NCBI GenBank assembly: GCA_029532625.1
Contig: JARFXM010000004.1
Coordinates: 3,472,001-3,536,000, forward strand
Length of the DNA stretch: 64,000 nt
Direction: 5' to 3'
Source of the DNA: Lomentospora prolificans
Taxonomy: Eukaryota; Ascomycota; Sordariomycetes; Microascales; Microascaceae
The notes beneath the pieces are model-generated. The model saw nothing but the letters and a program-made list of their open reading frames with translations. It did no database searches and was not told where the DNA came from. How positions within the stretch are numbered: the first letter of the stretch is position 1; every line of letters begins with the position of its first letter. A program made the position numbers and the translations under genes. This document shows positions 11,827-23,043 of this stretch, piece by piece.

Positions 11827-12531
11827 ATGCCGCAGTTCCTTGCACCGGCGACCCCTTCAGAGTTACTCGCACATATAATTGCCCATCAGGCCTACCCAAC
11901 CACTCTGATTGTCTGTTGCTCCCGCGCCGAATTCCAGATCGCATTGCTTCGTGATGCTGCGTCTGTTTTGAGCTCTGCCGGTCCTCAGGGCCGTTCTGAT
12001 GATACAGTCCCGGGCGCTGAGCAGCAGAAGAGAGTAAAGGAGCTCGTAGCTGCCCCCTTGTATCAGACCGCCGTCGCCAAACACATTCGAATCCTCTTCG
12101 CGCCGACAGTCTCTCATCTCAGGATTTACCTCTCCGTCTTCGCGCCAGCGGATTCGAAAATCCCGGCACCCCCCGACTATGCTACCTCTAACGAGCAACC
12201 CTCTGAGCCTCTACTCTTACTCTACGGGTTCTTGGATGCCCATCGGGACACTAGTGAATGGAACGCCCAGGGTCTTTCGTGTACTGCAAGCATTCTTGTA
12301 GATGCAGCCCACCGCACGAGCTTCGAACCTATAATCATTGAGCCCAAGGGCGATGATGGCCATCCAGCTCTTGACACTCTGTTGACAGAAACGGTCCCCT
12401 TGCTGAACAACACCACAGTAAGCGAGGGTTCTTGGTCTGGGAGGACAGTTGAAATACGTCGGGTCCTCGGTCGATGGTTCGAGTTTCACGATAGACCCAT
12501 GAGTCAGAATAAAGAGTTGGATGTGATGTGA
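11827..12531 (+). CDS. Conserved-looking fungal protein of unknown function, 234 residues
   Basis: Single exon of 234 codons starting at an ATG in context GTCAGATGC and ending in TGA at 12529-12531. I do not recognise the family with certainty. The protein is neither secreted nor membrane-bound. It has an alternating pattern of hydrophobic strands and helices: TTLIVCCSRAEFQIALLRD near residue 24, IRILFAPTVSHLRIYLSVF near residue 89, PLLLLYGFLDAH near residue 128 and RTVEIRRVLGRWFEF near the C-terminus. This pattern resembles Walker-less RecA-fold accessory proteins (Rad51-paralogue or Psy3/Csm2-like), but there is no P-loop, so this is only a structural guess. It converges on nuf2, whose end lies 210 bp away. 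Composition and codon use fit the neighbouring real genes, and no competing frame is better. Confidence 0.75.
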   Translation: MPQFLAPATPSELLAHIIAHQAYPTTLIVCCSRAEFQIALLRDAASVLSSAGPQGRSDDTVPGAEQQKRVKELVAAPLYQTAVAKHIRILFAPTVSHLRIYLSVFAPADSKIPAPPDYATSNEQPSEPLLLLYGFLDAHRDTSEWNAQGLSCTASILVDAAHRTSFEPIIIEPKGDDGHPALDTLLTETVPLLNNTTVSEGSWSGRTVEIRRVLGRWFEFHDRPMSQNKELDVM

Positions 12532-12741
12532 ATTTATGACGACGAACTTTGTGATGATACCGGATTCAAAGCGAAACTCCCTCGCCTAGTTTAGGGCCTA
12601 TGCAACCATGCGCCGCCATCGTTTTCCTTCCAACTCCGAACCATGGTATCTTTCCTCCCTATTTCATACAACAGTCATTAAAAAAAAAAAAAAAATTGAA
12701 GAACGCTGAAACACGAAAAACCCCATCGCCTGTGGATCGCT

Positions 12742-14222
12742 CTAAATGGATTGCTCCATCTCCGTGATGTACAGCTTGATATGGGATTCCATCTTGAGGT
12801 ACTCGTCGTAAGCGCTGTGAACCTCGTTTTCGATGTTCTCTTTGAGATCCAGCATCTAAAGAAAAAGAATCCGTCTGTTAGACTAGTCGGAATACAGAAA
12901 ACAAAAAGCAATGGATAGGGGTTGCAACGAGATGTGAGCTCCGTATAACATACCTTCTTTTCCGTTTGCTCTATCCTTACCCGCCGTCGCTCCATCTCCT
13001 TTGACTTTTCCGTCCGCTCTTCCGTCAACTGCTTGTGGATAGCACGAAGCTCTTCCATCTTCTCCTTGGCTTCCTTGGCCTTCGCCGCGCTTTGCTCTCG
13101 GAGTTTCTCAGTTCGCTCGTTCCATCTCGCAAGCTGACGTTGGAGGGCGATCTCTTCCTTCTCGACGGCTCGGACATTGTTTCCCCTCTCCGAGAGCGCC
13201 TCGCGCTGTCTGGAGTTCTTGGAATTCTCCTCTTCTTCCTTGGCGAGTTCGGTGGAGATGTCATCCAGCATCTTGATGCAGGAGGCGACATCTGTAGAGA
13301 CCACGGAGAACGAGTTGGCCGAAGTCTGAAGTCCTCGCGCTCGCCTATCTAGAGCGTCGATGTGCGCCTTATCGTTGGCGAGAGTTTGACCAAGCTCGTG
13401 CAGACTAGCCTGTAGCGCGGCGGGGCTCTGTTGCACGTACGGCCGGAGCTTTTGGCTTTCTTGTTTCATGGCGAGCTTGGCGGCAGTCTTTTCCTCGAGC
13501 GCCGTTGCAAGCTCGTTCTTCTTAATCTTCGCGTCCTCCAGCCTAGCGGCGACTTTCTCCTGGTTGCGCCTGAGCTCGAGTAGCCTTTGTTTGAGCTCTT
13601 CATTCCTCATCGTCTTCTCTCGGACCTGGGCCTCCATCGCCTTGCGGTTGTGTCGCATCTCTTCGAGCTGCGTCTCCTTGTCCTGATTATCCGCGTACAA
13701 AGTTTCGATTCGCGTCTTGGTAGTTTCGGCGCGGTTGAAGTGCTCATCGATGACGGAAGTTTGGGCTTCCCTGAATCGGACAAAGTTGATCAGGTAAGAA
13801 AAGATCTTGATCAGGCGCTCGCGTGTCGGTCGGTACAGGTCGGCGAAGCAGAAGTCGTTAATACCGCACTCTAAAAGCAACCTACGGAGCGACACATAGA
13901 AGCCCATCAAGTTGCGGGTATCGGGCGGGATTATGTCCGAGTACTCGCCGCATACCTCCTCCGCGCCGGCGCGCATGGCTGGCTCAATGACCTCGCGCGT
14001 CGCATTGAGGAGGAGCTCGGCGAACCATTCGAATATCATCTGCACCTGCACCGGGTTGGGTTTCTGGAGGTCTGCGACTGTGAAGTTGATGCCAATATCG
14101 GTGATGCATCCCACAATCTCCTTCTCCGACAGGCGCATGAAGGCATCGGCCTCCTCTTCCTTTTTTCGGGAGCGCGACTGCTGCTGCGTCGGCAGTATGC
14201 TCATCCGCGCGTTGTATGCCAT
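12742..14222 (-). CDS. nuf2: Kinetochore protein Nuf2 (Ndc80 complex)
   Basis: Two exons on the minus strand, 14222-12954 and 12855-12742, give 460 residues. The N-terminal calponin-homology-like domain covers about residues 25-150. It includes LSEKEIVGCITDIGINFTVA, a motif containing KPNPVQVQMIFEWF, and a segment ending in FVRFREAQ, as in fungal Nuf2. Everything after about residue 155 is a long coiled coil rich in Glu, Lys and Gln, which in the known complex pairs with Ndc80. The last exon (MLDLKENIENEVHSAYDEYL...) completes the C-terminal coiled coil that binds Spc24/Spc25. The intron has a GTATGT donor and a T-rich acceptor. The complex couples kinetochores to spindle microtubules. The full length and both ends match the family. 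A second in-frame Met is seven codons in. Confidence 0.95.
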
Positions 14223-17200
14223 TTCGGTGGCTGGATCGTAAACTACTATATCTTATGAAGGTATTTTTTTCTTAACAGTTGTGCCGTCAGGGAAGGAAAA
14301 TAACTTTATGCGAGTTTGACGGGAGAATGTGAGAATTTGGTCTCTGCTGCATGCCCCTCGAGTGGGTTCGATAACATTGAAGCGCCCAGATATCAACAAA
14401 CATGATCACCACGGCGTTACTGTGACAACTTTATCGCTTTTTTTGACACCTGATAGCAGCTGGTCTGCCATTTGTCCAATGCTCATGTCACGTGATAAAT
14501 AATTTCCCGAGTCTTCACCCGCGAACTAAACGGGCGGCAGTCAGCGGAAGTGGCCCGAGACGGGTGCTCTCAAAGCTTCGAAAGTAATCCCCGAGTTGTT
14601 TGACTCTGGAGCGCCACTTTTGCTCCTTATGAAACCCGGAGGCTGCGTGTCTCCCAAATTGGAATGTCGGCGAAATTATGACCTCGCCGTCATGTTTCTG
14701 TTCCATCACCCCACCCTCCACCTGTCAGCCTCATTGGAGTAACAAATGAAATGACGCAATTTCATTCGGGCAAAGGAAAAAGTGAGGACCCCGGATGCTG
14801 AGGAACGAGGGAGTTGGACCCTGTGGTCATGAGCTGTAGTCTGCAGCCGAAGTCAGCCATGAATTCATCGATGCCACTCTCTTAGCTCGATAGGTCCGGT
14901 GGGGTTGAAGGGTGTCATCGAGACAACCTGGGGATGTCATTCTTCGCGAAGGCTGCTTGCTCGAATATGGTATGATCGGCATAACCACCAGCATGGTATC
15001 AGCGATCTGCAAGATAGAGTCCCTGGTTTCCTCGTGGCTAGATGCGAGCCTAATAGGGCCCCGGCCATCACTATTCGGTTTGCCGTCTGCATCGTGGAAG
15101 GAGCTTCATGCGATGTGCCTTGTGGAATGATCTATCCGTCGAGGACCGAGGCCTCTAATGGGTGGCGCCCGCGAGTGATCTTAATGGAGATATGGATCCT
15201 CTGATAATGCCCATGAAACATGCCGGTGGATTTGGCGTGCGTCGTATGTATAATGATTGGTAGTCTCTACAGATGTCATTCGGTGAACTACAAGTACAAG
15301 CGATGCTTAATATTTCTAGAATCGGTTGTCTGCCGCTCCACTCCCCCTCCATCTCTGAGCCCTGAACTTCGGTGGGTGTGAAGGGCGCTGGTGCGACAAA
15401 ACTACGGAGTACACTACTCGGGGCATGCGGGTACCCAAACTGTCCGTCGCTTCAACGCAGCAGACACCGAATACCCTATGTTTGAGCCAATCTCCGGTCT
15501 CATTTTGCCCGGCGTAACTAATGACGGAATTGGACCACTGGGAAATCGAGCAAGCCTCGCTTGTCGCGTTCTCGATCTTGATCTTGGAGCGCTGTAATTA
15601 CACTCGGTTGGGAGCGGGTGCACTTTGCGTCCTGTCGGCAGCGTGCTGTCAAGCCACTGTCGAAGCACTCGGCTGGTAGGGTCGAATCAAGCGTTGCCAT
15701 TAGCCGGAAGCAGGAATGGCCTTCCCTACCACAGGCATCCGCTAAAAGCGCCACTGAACGCAACACGGCAGGATTTATTGGTCGGAATGGAGGCCGCACA
15801 TGCTTTTGTGCTCTGACTTCCCAAGTTTTGGAGAAGCGGGGGAGCAATGAGAGAAATCTGGTCTCGGGGGGAGAGGAGTGGTTACCCGAGCTCATCTGTG
15901 GATGAAGATGTATGAGGACGATGGGTGATTGGACGATAGGCGGTAATGAGGTTAGGTCGTCATCATCAACCTGATTACCGGCATTTATGGTTGTTACTTC
16001 GGAATGGAAATTGCGGGATGGTGACGAGCCATGGGCGTGCGAGGGACGGGGGCCTGGCTTAAGCTATTGGCAAGGGGACAGAGGAGAGGCCACGGGAAGG
16101 AAAAGCAATGATGAATAAATATGATACCAATAGCACAGTCCTGGGGATTATTAAAGACGACCTTGACACTTGTCACAAAAATGGGCTGTACACTGAGCAT
16201 CCATCCCATTCTAGGGCCGTCGTGGGCTCATCGCCAGCACCACAGATTCGCCAGCGGCAGTGTTCAGGGTCTGTTGGCCCTGTGGTGTGACGGCTTGGCC
16301 TGGCGACAGCACATCGTCAAGGCACCATTGACGTCTCGAGCCCTATGGGCCAGTAGAAGCCACAGCATCCTGCTATCCAGCAGACGAATGATCTCCCAGC
16401 ACATGGATATTCTCAGGCGCAAGATTTTCAACAATGTGTGTGGACCGCTAGGACATTCGTAGTCCGCGACTCTACCGGTTAGGCGATTCTTAAGGCCAGA
16501 ATGATGATAGACCACGTACGGAGTCTGGTTTTGGTAAACGCAGATGGCGGTCAAGGATAGTAAGCCGTGTAAAAAAGATAAAATAAAATAACATGAGAAA
16601 AAAAAATTTAAAAAAATTGGGCAGAACGAACCACGGCTCGTGGTTGATAATGGCCAAAGCCACACAGAGCACAAGATTAAAGACATCAAGCACCCACGAT
16701 CCCAGCCAACACAAGTGCCATCTAGCTATGGCCGGAGGCCGGATGGTTGGTACAAATACCCCGCTGAAGGAGGCCGCATTTCTTCATCAGGGGAAAGGGA
16801 AACGAGTGAGCTAATACCGACCCCATCCCGCTGGAACAGGGAGTCCCGTCCGTCTGGCCGCATTCCTTGGTTTTATCCAAGCCGAGCAAGGAATACTTCA
16901 GGCGAGTAATGTACGGCATACTACGCGCGACACGTTATCCATTGATGTATTCCACGTATAAGAGATTGCGGTAATTGTACCAGACTAGATATCATCGGGT
17001 CGTCCATCTGTCATTAGGTTTACCGTAATTTAGTTATCCTTCACCCACGACGCGCAGGCAGGGACACACCAGGCAGGTCTTCTGGTCTCAAAGACCTCTT
17101 CGATTACGCTTCCGTCGGTGGGGGGATGGTGCACGCCAATCCAATGGGCAATTATAGTCAACCTGGCTGCGGTTGAGGGTTGAGGGAGCCGCTGGTTGTT

Positions 17201-20200
17201 ACGGCCGAGGGCTAACCTGAGGCTCGCGAAAGCTTTAAGCGACCTATGGTGGAATCCACTTGGCCGCATCGAGTGCGTATTGGCAGGGTTAGGCTCGTAG
17301 CCTTGGAGTTCAAGTGAAGGCTTGGACTGGACGTGACGCGTTCTCTGGGAGGTCGGAGAAGCGAACATCAGCAGGAGCTGTCAGATTCCTAGGTCTGAGC
17401 TGATGCATTATTACATTTTAACATGTTTCATCCCCTATAGAGAGTTCGGTTTAGAACGAGGAGCGGGGGGAAAAGCAAAAATAGACCTCCGAGTGATGAG
17501 ACATCGGAGCAACTTGGAGAGTAGAGCCGAAAGGGAATAGCCACCAGTTCGGGTGCTACAGTAAACTGGACGGCCGGGCTTGTCCAAAGTTAACATCAAC
17601 CAAGCGCTGATTGATGTTACTGAGACATTGTGTCATCCCCTGCGATGTTGTCCTATTGTTATGGCCTGTCAAAGGCAGCGATGGCAGTGGCGTTTTCGAG
17701 ACTGAGCCCAAACCAACCAAGCCTGATTTGGTTAGATGAGTGACATGGAGTGGACAATCTGAATGCGTCCTCGGCAGTGTGTTCTCTCCCGGCAAAACCG
17801 TTCCTCCCCGATTAGGATGAGGCGTTCCGGGACTTTGCCAGACTCGGATGCGCTAGCAACGAAGTCGAGTGGCCAAAGACTGGTCTAGTCCGAGTGAAGC
17901 ATTTTTATGATACAGGTCCTCGAAGGACAAGACCAAGACCAACCCTATAGGAACTTGAAGAGAGGGAAAGAAGAGGGCAAGTGAGTTGATTAAACTAGTT
18001 CGGTCGAAATTCACGTTTTGGGGCGCCAAAACGAAAATTCCTAGCACCACTTAAGGGATAGAGAACTCGGTGCATAACTTGATAAAGCAAACCGCCTCGA
18101 AACGCTCGAGTTCTGTGTAGATCCTTGCGCTTATCTTCGCAAGAAGTGAAAGACGGGTCGACTCGCCTTCGATGAAAGCTGAGAGCGCACGTGCTAAATG
18201 GGGAACCCATCGAAGCCGCACTCTGGCTCATCCCGTTCTTTTTAAAGCCCTCATTGCAACGGATACCTGCTGAAGGCGTCGTATTGAGATACGAAGTAAG
18301 TTCAGGTACCGAAGCACGACAATCCCTCAGTGACTTCCCGACCAGGCTGTCCCTAGCCGTGGAAAACGGTGAACGGGTAGTCCACCAGGGCCCACATCCA
18401 CAGCGGGTAAGCGTCAGGGTCGAGGTGGCTTTTAATTGAGGTTCCATTTGTACCCACGACTTCGTACTCACATTTAGACATGCGTACGACAAAGATCCAT
18501 GCTGCGAACATTCTTGAATCGAACGCCTCCTGCCAGGTCCCATCAGAGAATAGGGCCCCCTCTGCTTGAAAATCGGAGCAAGGCATGAATGAGAGCCCAA
18601 AATGCAAGAGACCCGCCGCCGTCCTCGGCTCCTCTCTGGAAACCGGGACATCCTTGTTGAGAAATTGTAGGTGAGCGCTTTAATTAGTTTGCATATCGGC
18701 GAGATGCCGGTATGTTAACCTGTGGAGTGGAGCCACGTTCAACTCAGAGGCCACCAGGCCACATGGCGTTTGCTGCTCTCGAACATGTCACTGCAAGTGA
18801 CCGTGGCTCCCTTTTGGCGCGGGTAATGGTAGAGAGGCTCTGCCAAAGAGAAGCGAGGTGGGAGAGTGGAAAAAAATCAAGGGATTCCAACGGCGCCAAC
18901 GGCGGTGCATATGAAGCAGCACAAGCAAGCATTGATAATTGGAGCACGTCAAAGAAAAAGAAGGCAATATGCGCAGCAGCAGATCCGCGCTCTATATATC
19001 CGGATGGAGTAAGGTGTTGTTCCTAGGATTAGATCCAGGAACCTTACTTTTGGGTAATGATCCTAAGACATGTGCTCATTCCCATTACAAGAGAGTGTGC
19101 TCAGGATCGTCTGTTTAAACTAACGGTGCACCCCTTTTACCCATTGACCCAAAAGCAAGAGTACCTAGGCGGGTTGATTGCCAGCAAGAATGGAGGGCAG
19201 GAGAATCATAGGATCCTGCCCGGATTGGACTAAAATAGATAGGACCCTCCGGTTATATTTGAGGATGATTACGTCTCCGAAGCCCCTGATGGGAAGGCGC
19301 TTTGGAATATCAGACAATAGGCAAGGGCCCGTACAAACCTCCTCTCTAGCCCATATTGATCCAGTGCTGGATGTCATCCTCTTACAGTATAGAGGCGGGG
19401 AGAAGACCTCGAATACGGTCGGTTCCATCGGTGACTGTATTAGTTCAGGGCTAATATAGGACTGGGCTCGAGGATTGGATCTATTCTGCCCAATGAAAGG
19501 AAAGAGAGGAAAGAACTGCGAAACGTATAGGCTCTACAGTTTTTAAGTAAGATCCTGGAAGTTTAGCAGCTCCATATAATAGGAAAAACGAGCCTTTTCT
19601 TGGACTTCTCGTATTCCGTCTTTCGACGTCTGCAAAACTGCCGGAGGTATCTGGTACAACCAAGACCGTCGCATTGCCCGAGGGAGTTGGATGGGGTAAT
19701 ACATGCAGAACCTTGGAAAGAGCAAGCAGCCCAGTGAGACTAAACGTTGGGCAACTGGGTTGAACTGGCAGGGCCACACCAAGGACAGACGTGAGTGCGA
19801 TTGCCAAGAGTGAGTGTGCCCTACTGGCATGTCCTTTGGTCTCACGTATACCCCAATAATGTTCCTTGGTACCCTCGTACCCTCGTACCCCAACATCCAT
19901 CCAGTTGACTGAAAGCGCTATTCGACAAGTACGTATTACGTCCCCTGTCCCCCTCTCAAAACCAATCCCGGAGAGCAAAAACCACTTAGGACCACTACGC
20001 TCACGCCCCTCCCCGCCCCATTTGCTGGCTCTTGATGCTTCCTGCCCTTGCCACAAGCACCACCCCATCCATCCCTGGTTCAATGCCTTCTGGCCCAGTC
20101 ATCGCTCCCTATTCCACACAAGTCGCCCCTCATGCATAAACCTGTCTCATTCAAGCCTTCCTCGCCTCTCTCTCTTATATTTGCTACCTGCTCCCGATCT

Positions 20201-20547
20201 CACTGGCCTTGCACTGCTCGATCGCTTTTGTCCACTAAGTCCCCTAATGTTTTGTACATACGCCACGGTCGCTTCTGCATTTAGCATTCCATCTTTCCAC
20301 TTGCTGGGACACGATATTGATGACAAGCAGTTCTTTGCTCTTGCGATCTAGACCCTGTTACCCCGGGCAGTTCTAATAGCCAACGGTGCCCCTCTTACAT
20401 GCTCGCGCCAACTCTCTAGTTCCCGCTATTAAGCGACAACGATGGCCTCGCACAACCTCACCCAAGAGCATGATTGTCGCGCTGGCCATTGTATTTGGAA
20501 CTAACACCTTTGATTGCGCCACCACCCGGTTTTCTCCTTGCTGAACC
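14223..20547. other. 6.3 kb stretch without a recognisable gene
   Basis: Open frames of up to about 218 codons occur on both strands (for example 17995-18651 minus), but they overlap each other, lack introns that would extend them, and encode Ser/Arg/His-rich sequence with no motif I recognise. I see no transposase or reverse-transcriptase motif, no terminal repeats and no tRNA. An A/T-rich stretch lies at about 16570-16620. The CT-rich 20000-20540 part is probably the promoter and leader of the gene at 20548. Noncoding RNAs or strongly decayed elements cannot be excluded by eye. Confidence 0.5.
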
Positions 20548-23043
20548 ATGGCCTTGTGGCCATTCAGGCGTAGATCAGGGAGGAAGCGTTCTCGGAGTGG
20601 TGCTACCCTCTCCGACTTAGAGGGAACATCCCAAGGCGATCGATCGACACATCGCAGAAGTCGCACAACAAACGACATGTCCTCAAACCGTAAGGGCACT
20701 TTGAAGAAGAGGCGTACAGAACCTACGCAGGCGCCTCAACGCTCGAGAAGTAACAGTTACTCACCCGGCCGTCAAGACTCGATCACTGTCTATCCCCATA
20801 GCCATGGCCGTGCTTGGTTAGATCCCTCAATGCGCCCGGGTGAGCGGTCATTCGAGAGGATAGAGGAAGGCTACGGTTGGGAGCAAGCACCTACCCTTTA
20901 TGGTAATCGAGGCTCTCAACGCGTTTCTCGGAGGAAAAGCAGCAAGCGGAGGCGGGATGACCACGACCGAGAGGCGGAAGTAAGGGCCATGGCGAGCTCC
21001 ATGTCGCTCCGCCGTGCGAGGGATACGCCAACCCCACCAGCGCGATCAAGCAGCAAGAGGGCTAAGACAGGGTTTGGCTTGGGTCGGCACTGGGAGGACC
21101 CTTCGACTGAAGGTTCGTTTCCTGCTGCTGCGTCAATACGATCCAGCATGTCCTCCGATTCAGAGCGAGGCGGTTTCCAACTCGGAGCCCTTGACGCCCT
21201 GGCTCCCAGACCCGTTCTCCGCTATGCTGTCAACCCTCGTTGGCAGCCTTCTAATAGCTACGGCCCCTCTCGAACGGCGTCCCAGAGAAGGAAGCTGTCG
21301 GACCGCCCGACCATACCGGAAGAAACCCTAAGGGCGCATAAACGAGTTGATTCCCTTGCGGACGATCTTGACGCTAGCGATATTCGTGAACTCATGGAAC
21401 GGGATAAGCGCAGGCGTGAGCGCAAAAAGCTTAAGGAACAAGCTCGGGTGGAGAGGAGGCTGGCACGGCTAGCAGAAAGACACCAGGCCGCCCTAGTTTC
21501 GGCCACAGAGGATGGGTCCCCTCCTCCTCGAAATCTTGAGAGGGGTGTTCTTGGTAGGGAGCTTGCCGGTTTGGCCGCTGATCCTACATCTGTGGTGGTG
21601 ACGTCTTCGAGACGCCGGGCAGCCAATGCGACGCCAGAGAACGACTGGCAAGAAGAACCATGTCACAGCGGAGAAGACAATGAGGGTGTGTCGAAGAGTC
21701 TAACAAGATCCCCAGTGGATGAATTCCATCGAACGAACAGTATACCTCTACTAGACGCAATGACACCACAAAGGGAAGAAAAGCCGAACCAAACCACCCA
21801 CTCCCCACCTTCACCAATATCGCCCGCAAGCCCTATTTTCGGAAAACTCCTCAAGTCTAAGAAGCAATCTTCAAAAACCTCCTTCGACCCTGCTCAGTCG
21901 AGGTCCACTATATCGCCTGCTCCTGCCACAATTGAAGAGGTCGAAAATGCACGGAGCTCCAGCGGCCTCCAGAAAGTCAGATTATCATTCACTTCACTAT
22001 TTAAGTGGGCCAACAAGAACAGCAAGCGAGGCTCCGGTCCGTCGTCATTCTCCAATACATCTCGGGAAGAGATGCAGGCTGTTATACAAAGCCAAGCTCC
22101 TAACCCCGCAGCGCCCTCGGCCGAAGCCACCCCGGCAACGGCAATAGCTGTACCACATACCAACACCTCCGCGCGCCCTGCGCCTCCTGCACCAACGAGG
22201 AAATTAAGTTCAGGCGTCCCCAAGAGAACAAGGTCTAGGTTCAGGGAAGATTTACCAGAGTTACCTCTATCACCTCCCGACTCGCGGTTAGCTTCCCCCG
22301 AAGCGGCCCCTAATCAAGGGCAATTGAAGGAGGGGGCAATGACGGGGCCGGATCCTCCTCTCCCTACTCCTGTCGATATCCCGACCCCTACTAGGAAGCT
22401 AGAGGATGATGGCTCGCGATATGGCCAAGGCTGGCGACAGTTCAACACGTCACCAGAACCTCATACGATGTCTCTGGCTTCTGTGGACTCGGAGGCCTCG
22501 TGGCTTTCTGGTCGCCTAGCCGGTGTTGGATCGGGTTCTAAACGACTGACGCGCCGCGAGCGTGCAGATTCCCAGGCTACAAATACCAGCGTCGAGGAAG
22601 AGCACGGAATTACCGAAGATGAATATCTCTCTCGGTTGACTCCGGCACGCCTAATGCGGACTACCTCTAACCCCAGACACCGCAAGTCTACCGGTGATGC
22701 TCTCCCCAGTAGTGATGAGGACGAGCCGATCATCGATGGCGACATGAAATGGGGTTCTGTACAAGCCCGACAGCAGCCCACCGTGATCCACGCCTCTGAG
22801 CGTGTGATGGAGGAGGACCTAAAAAGCCACGATGGCGTGGTAAACCTGGGCGACGAAGAGCATGACAGCGAGTCTGATGACATTGTCGACACTGAAAATC
22901 TCGGTGGAATTCAGAGGGCTACTAGCATCAACCTCGGAAAGGACAACGCTCAGCGCATCAGCGCGGGTAGCGCCAAGATCCTCGAGATCTCACCGCGTGA
23001 GTCTGGAGATAGCCGCAGGCGCAGTAGCCCCGTTTTCCTGTGA
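20548..23043 (+). CDS. Large disordered fungal protein of unknown function, 831 residues
   Basis: Intronless frame of 831 codons beginning MALWPFRRRSGRKRSRSG with context ACCATGG. Almost the whole protein is predicted disordered from composition (Ser, Arg, Pro, Thr, Glu). Distinct islands are the N-terminal MALWPFRR motif, basic clusters such as SKRRRDDHDREAEV, a segment LGALDALAPRPVLRY near residue 215, and a charged helix DIRELMERDKRRRERKK with following Arg/Lys/Glu residues at about 278-312. A PPPTR-like proline region and an acidic Ser-rich C-terminus follow. To my knowledge proteins with this N-terminus and helix occur widely in Pezizomycotina, but no function is established. Nuclear localisation is suggested by several basic clusters. 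No catalytic domain, membrane segment or signal peptide is seen. The consistent coding composition over 2.5 kb makes the gene itself secure. Confidence 0.85.
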   Translation: MALWPFRRRSGRKRSRSGATLSDLEGTSQGDRSTHRRSRTTNDMSSNRKGTLKKRRTEPTQAPQRSRSNSYSPGRQDSITVYPHSHGRAWLDPSMRPGERSFERIEEGYGWEQAPTLYGNRGSQRVSRRKSSKRRRDDHDREAEVRAMASSMSLRRARDTPTPPARSSSKRAKTGFGLGRHWEDPSTEGSFPAAASIRSSMSSDSERGGFQLGALDALAPRPVLRYAVNPRWQPSNSYGPSRTASQRRKLSDRPTIPEETLRAHKRVDSLADDLDASDIRELMERDKRRRERKKLKEQARVERRLARLAERHQAALVSATEDGSPPPRNLERGVLGRELAGLAADPTSVVVTSSRRRAANATPENDWQEEPCHSGEDNEGVSKSLTRSPVDEFHRTNSIPLLDAMTPQREEKPNQTTHSPPSPISPASPIFGKLLKSKKQSSKTSFDPAQSRSTISPAPATIEEVENARSSSGLQKVRLSFTSLFKWANKNSKRGSGPSSFSNTSREEMQAVIQSQAPNPAAPSAEATPATAIAVPHTNTSARPAPPAPTRKLSSGVPKRTRSRFREDLPELPLSPPDSRLASPEAAPNQGQLKEGAMTGPDPPLPTPVDIPTPTRKLEDDGSRYGQGWRQFNTSPEPHTMSLASVDSEASWLSGRLAGVGSGSKRLTRRERADSQATNTSVEEEHGITEDEYLSRLTPARLMRTTSNPRHRKSTGDALPSSDEDEPIIDGDMKWGSVQARQQPTVIHASERVMEEDLKSHDGVVNLGDEEHDSESDDIVDTENLGGIQRATSINLGKDNAQRISAGSAKILEISPRESGDSRRRSSPVFL

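Noticed and set aside
17995..18651. 218-codon minus-strand frame in the gene-poor block
   Set aside because: No motif, odd Ser/Arg/His composition, no splice extension and several competing frames; treated as chance.
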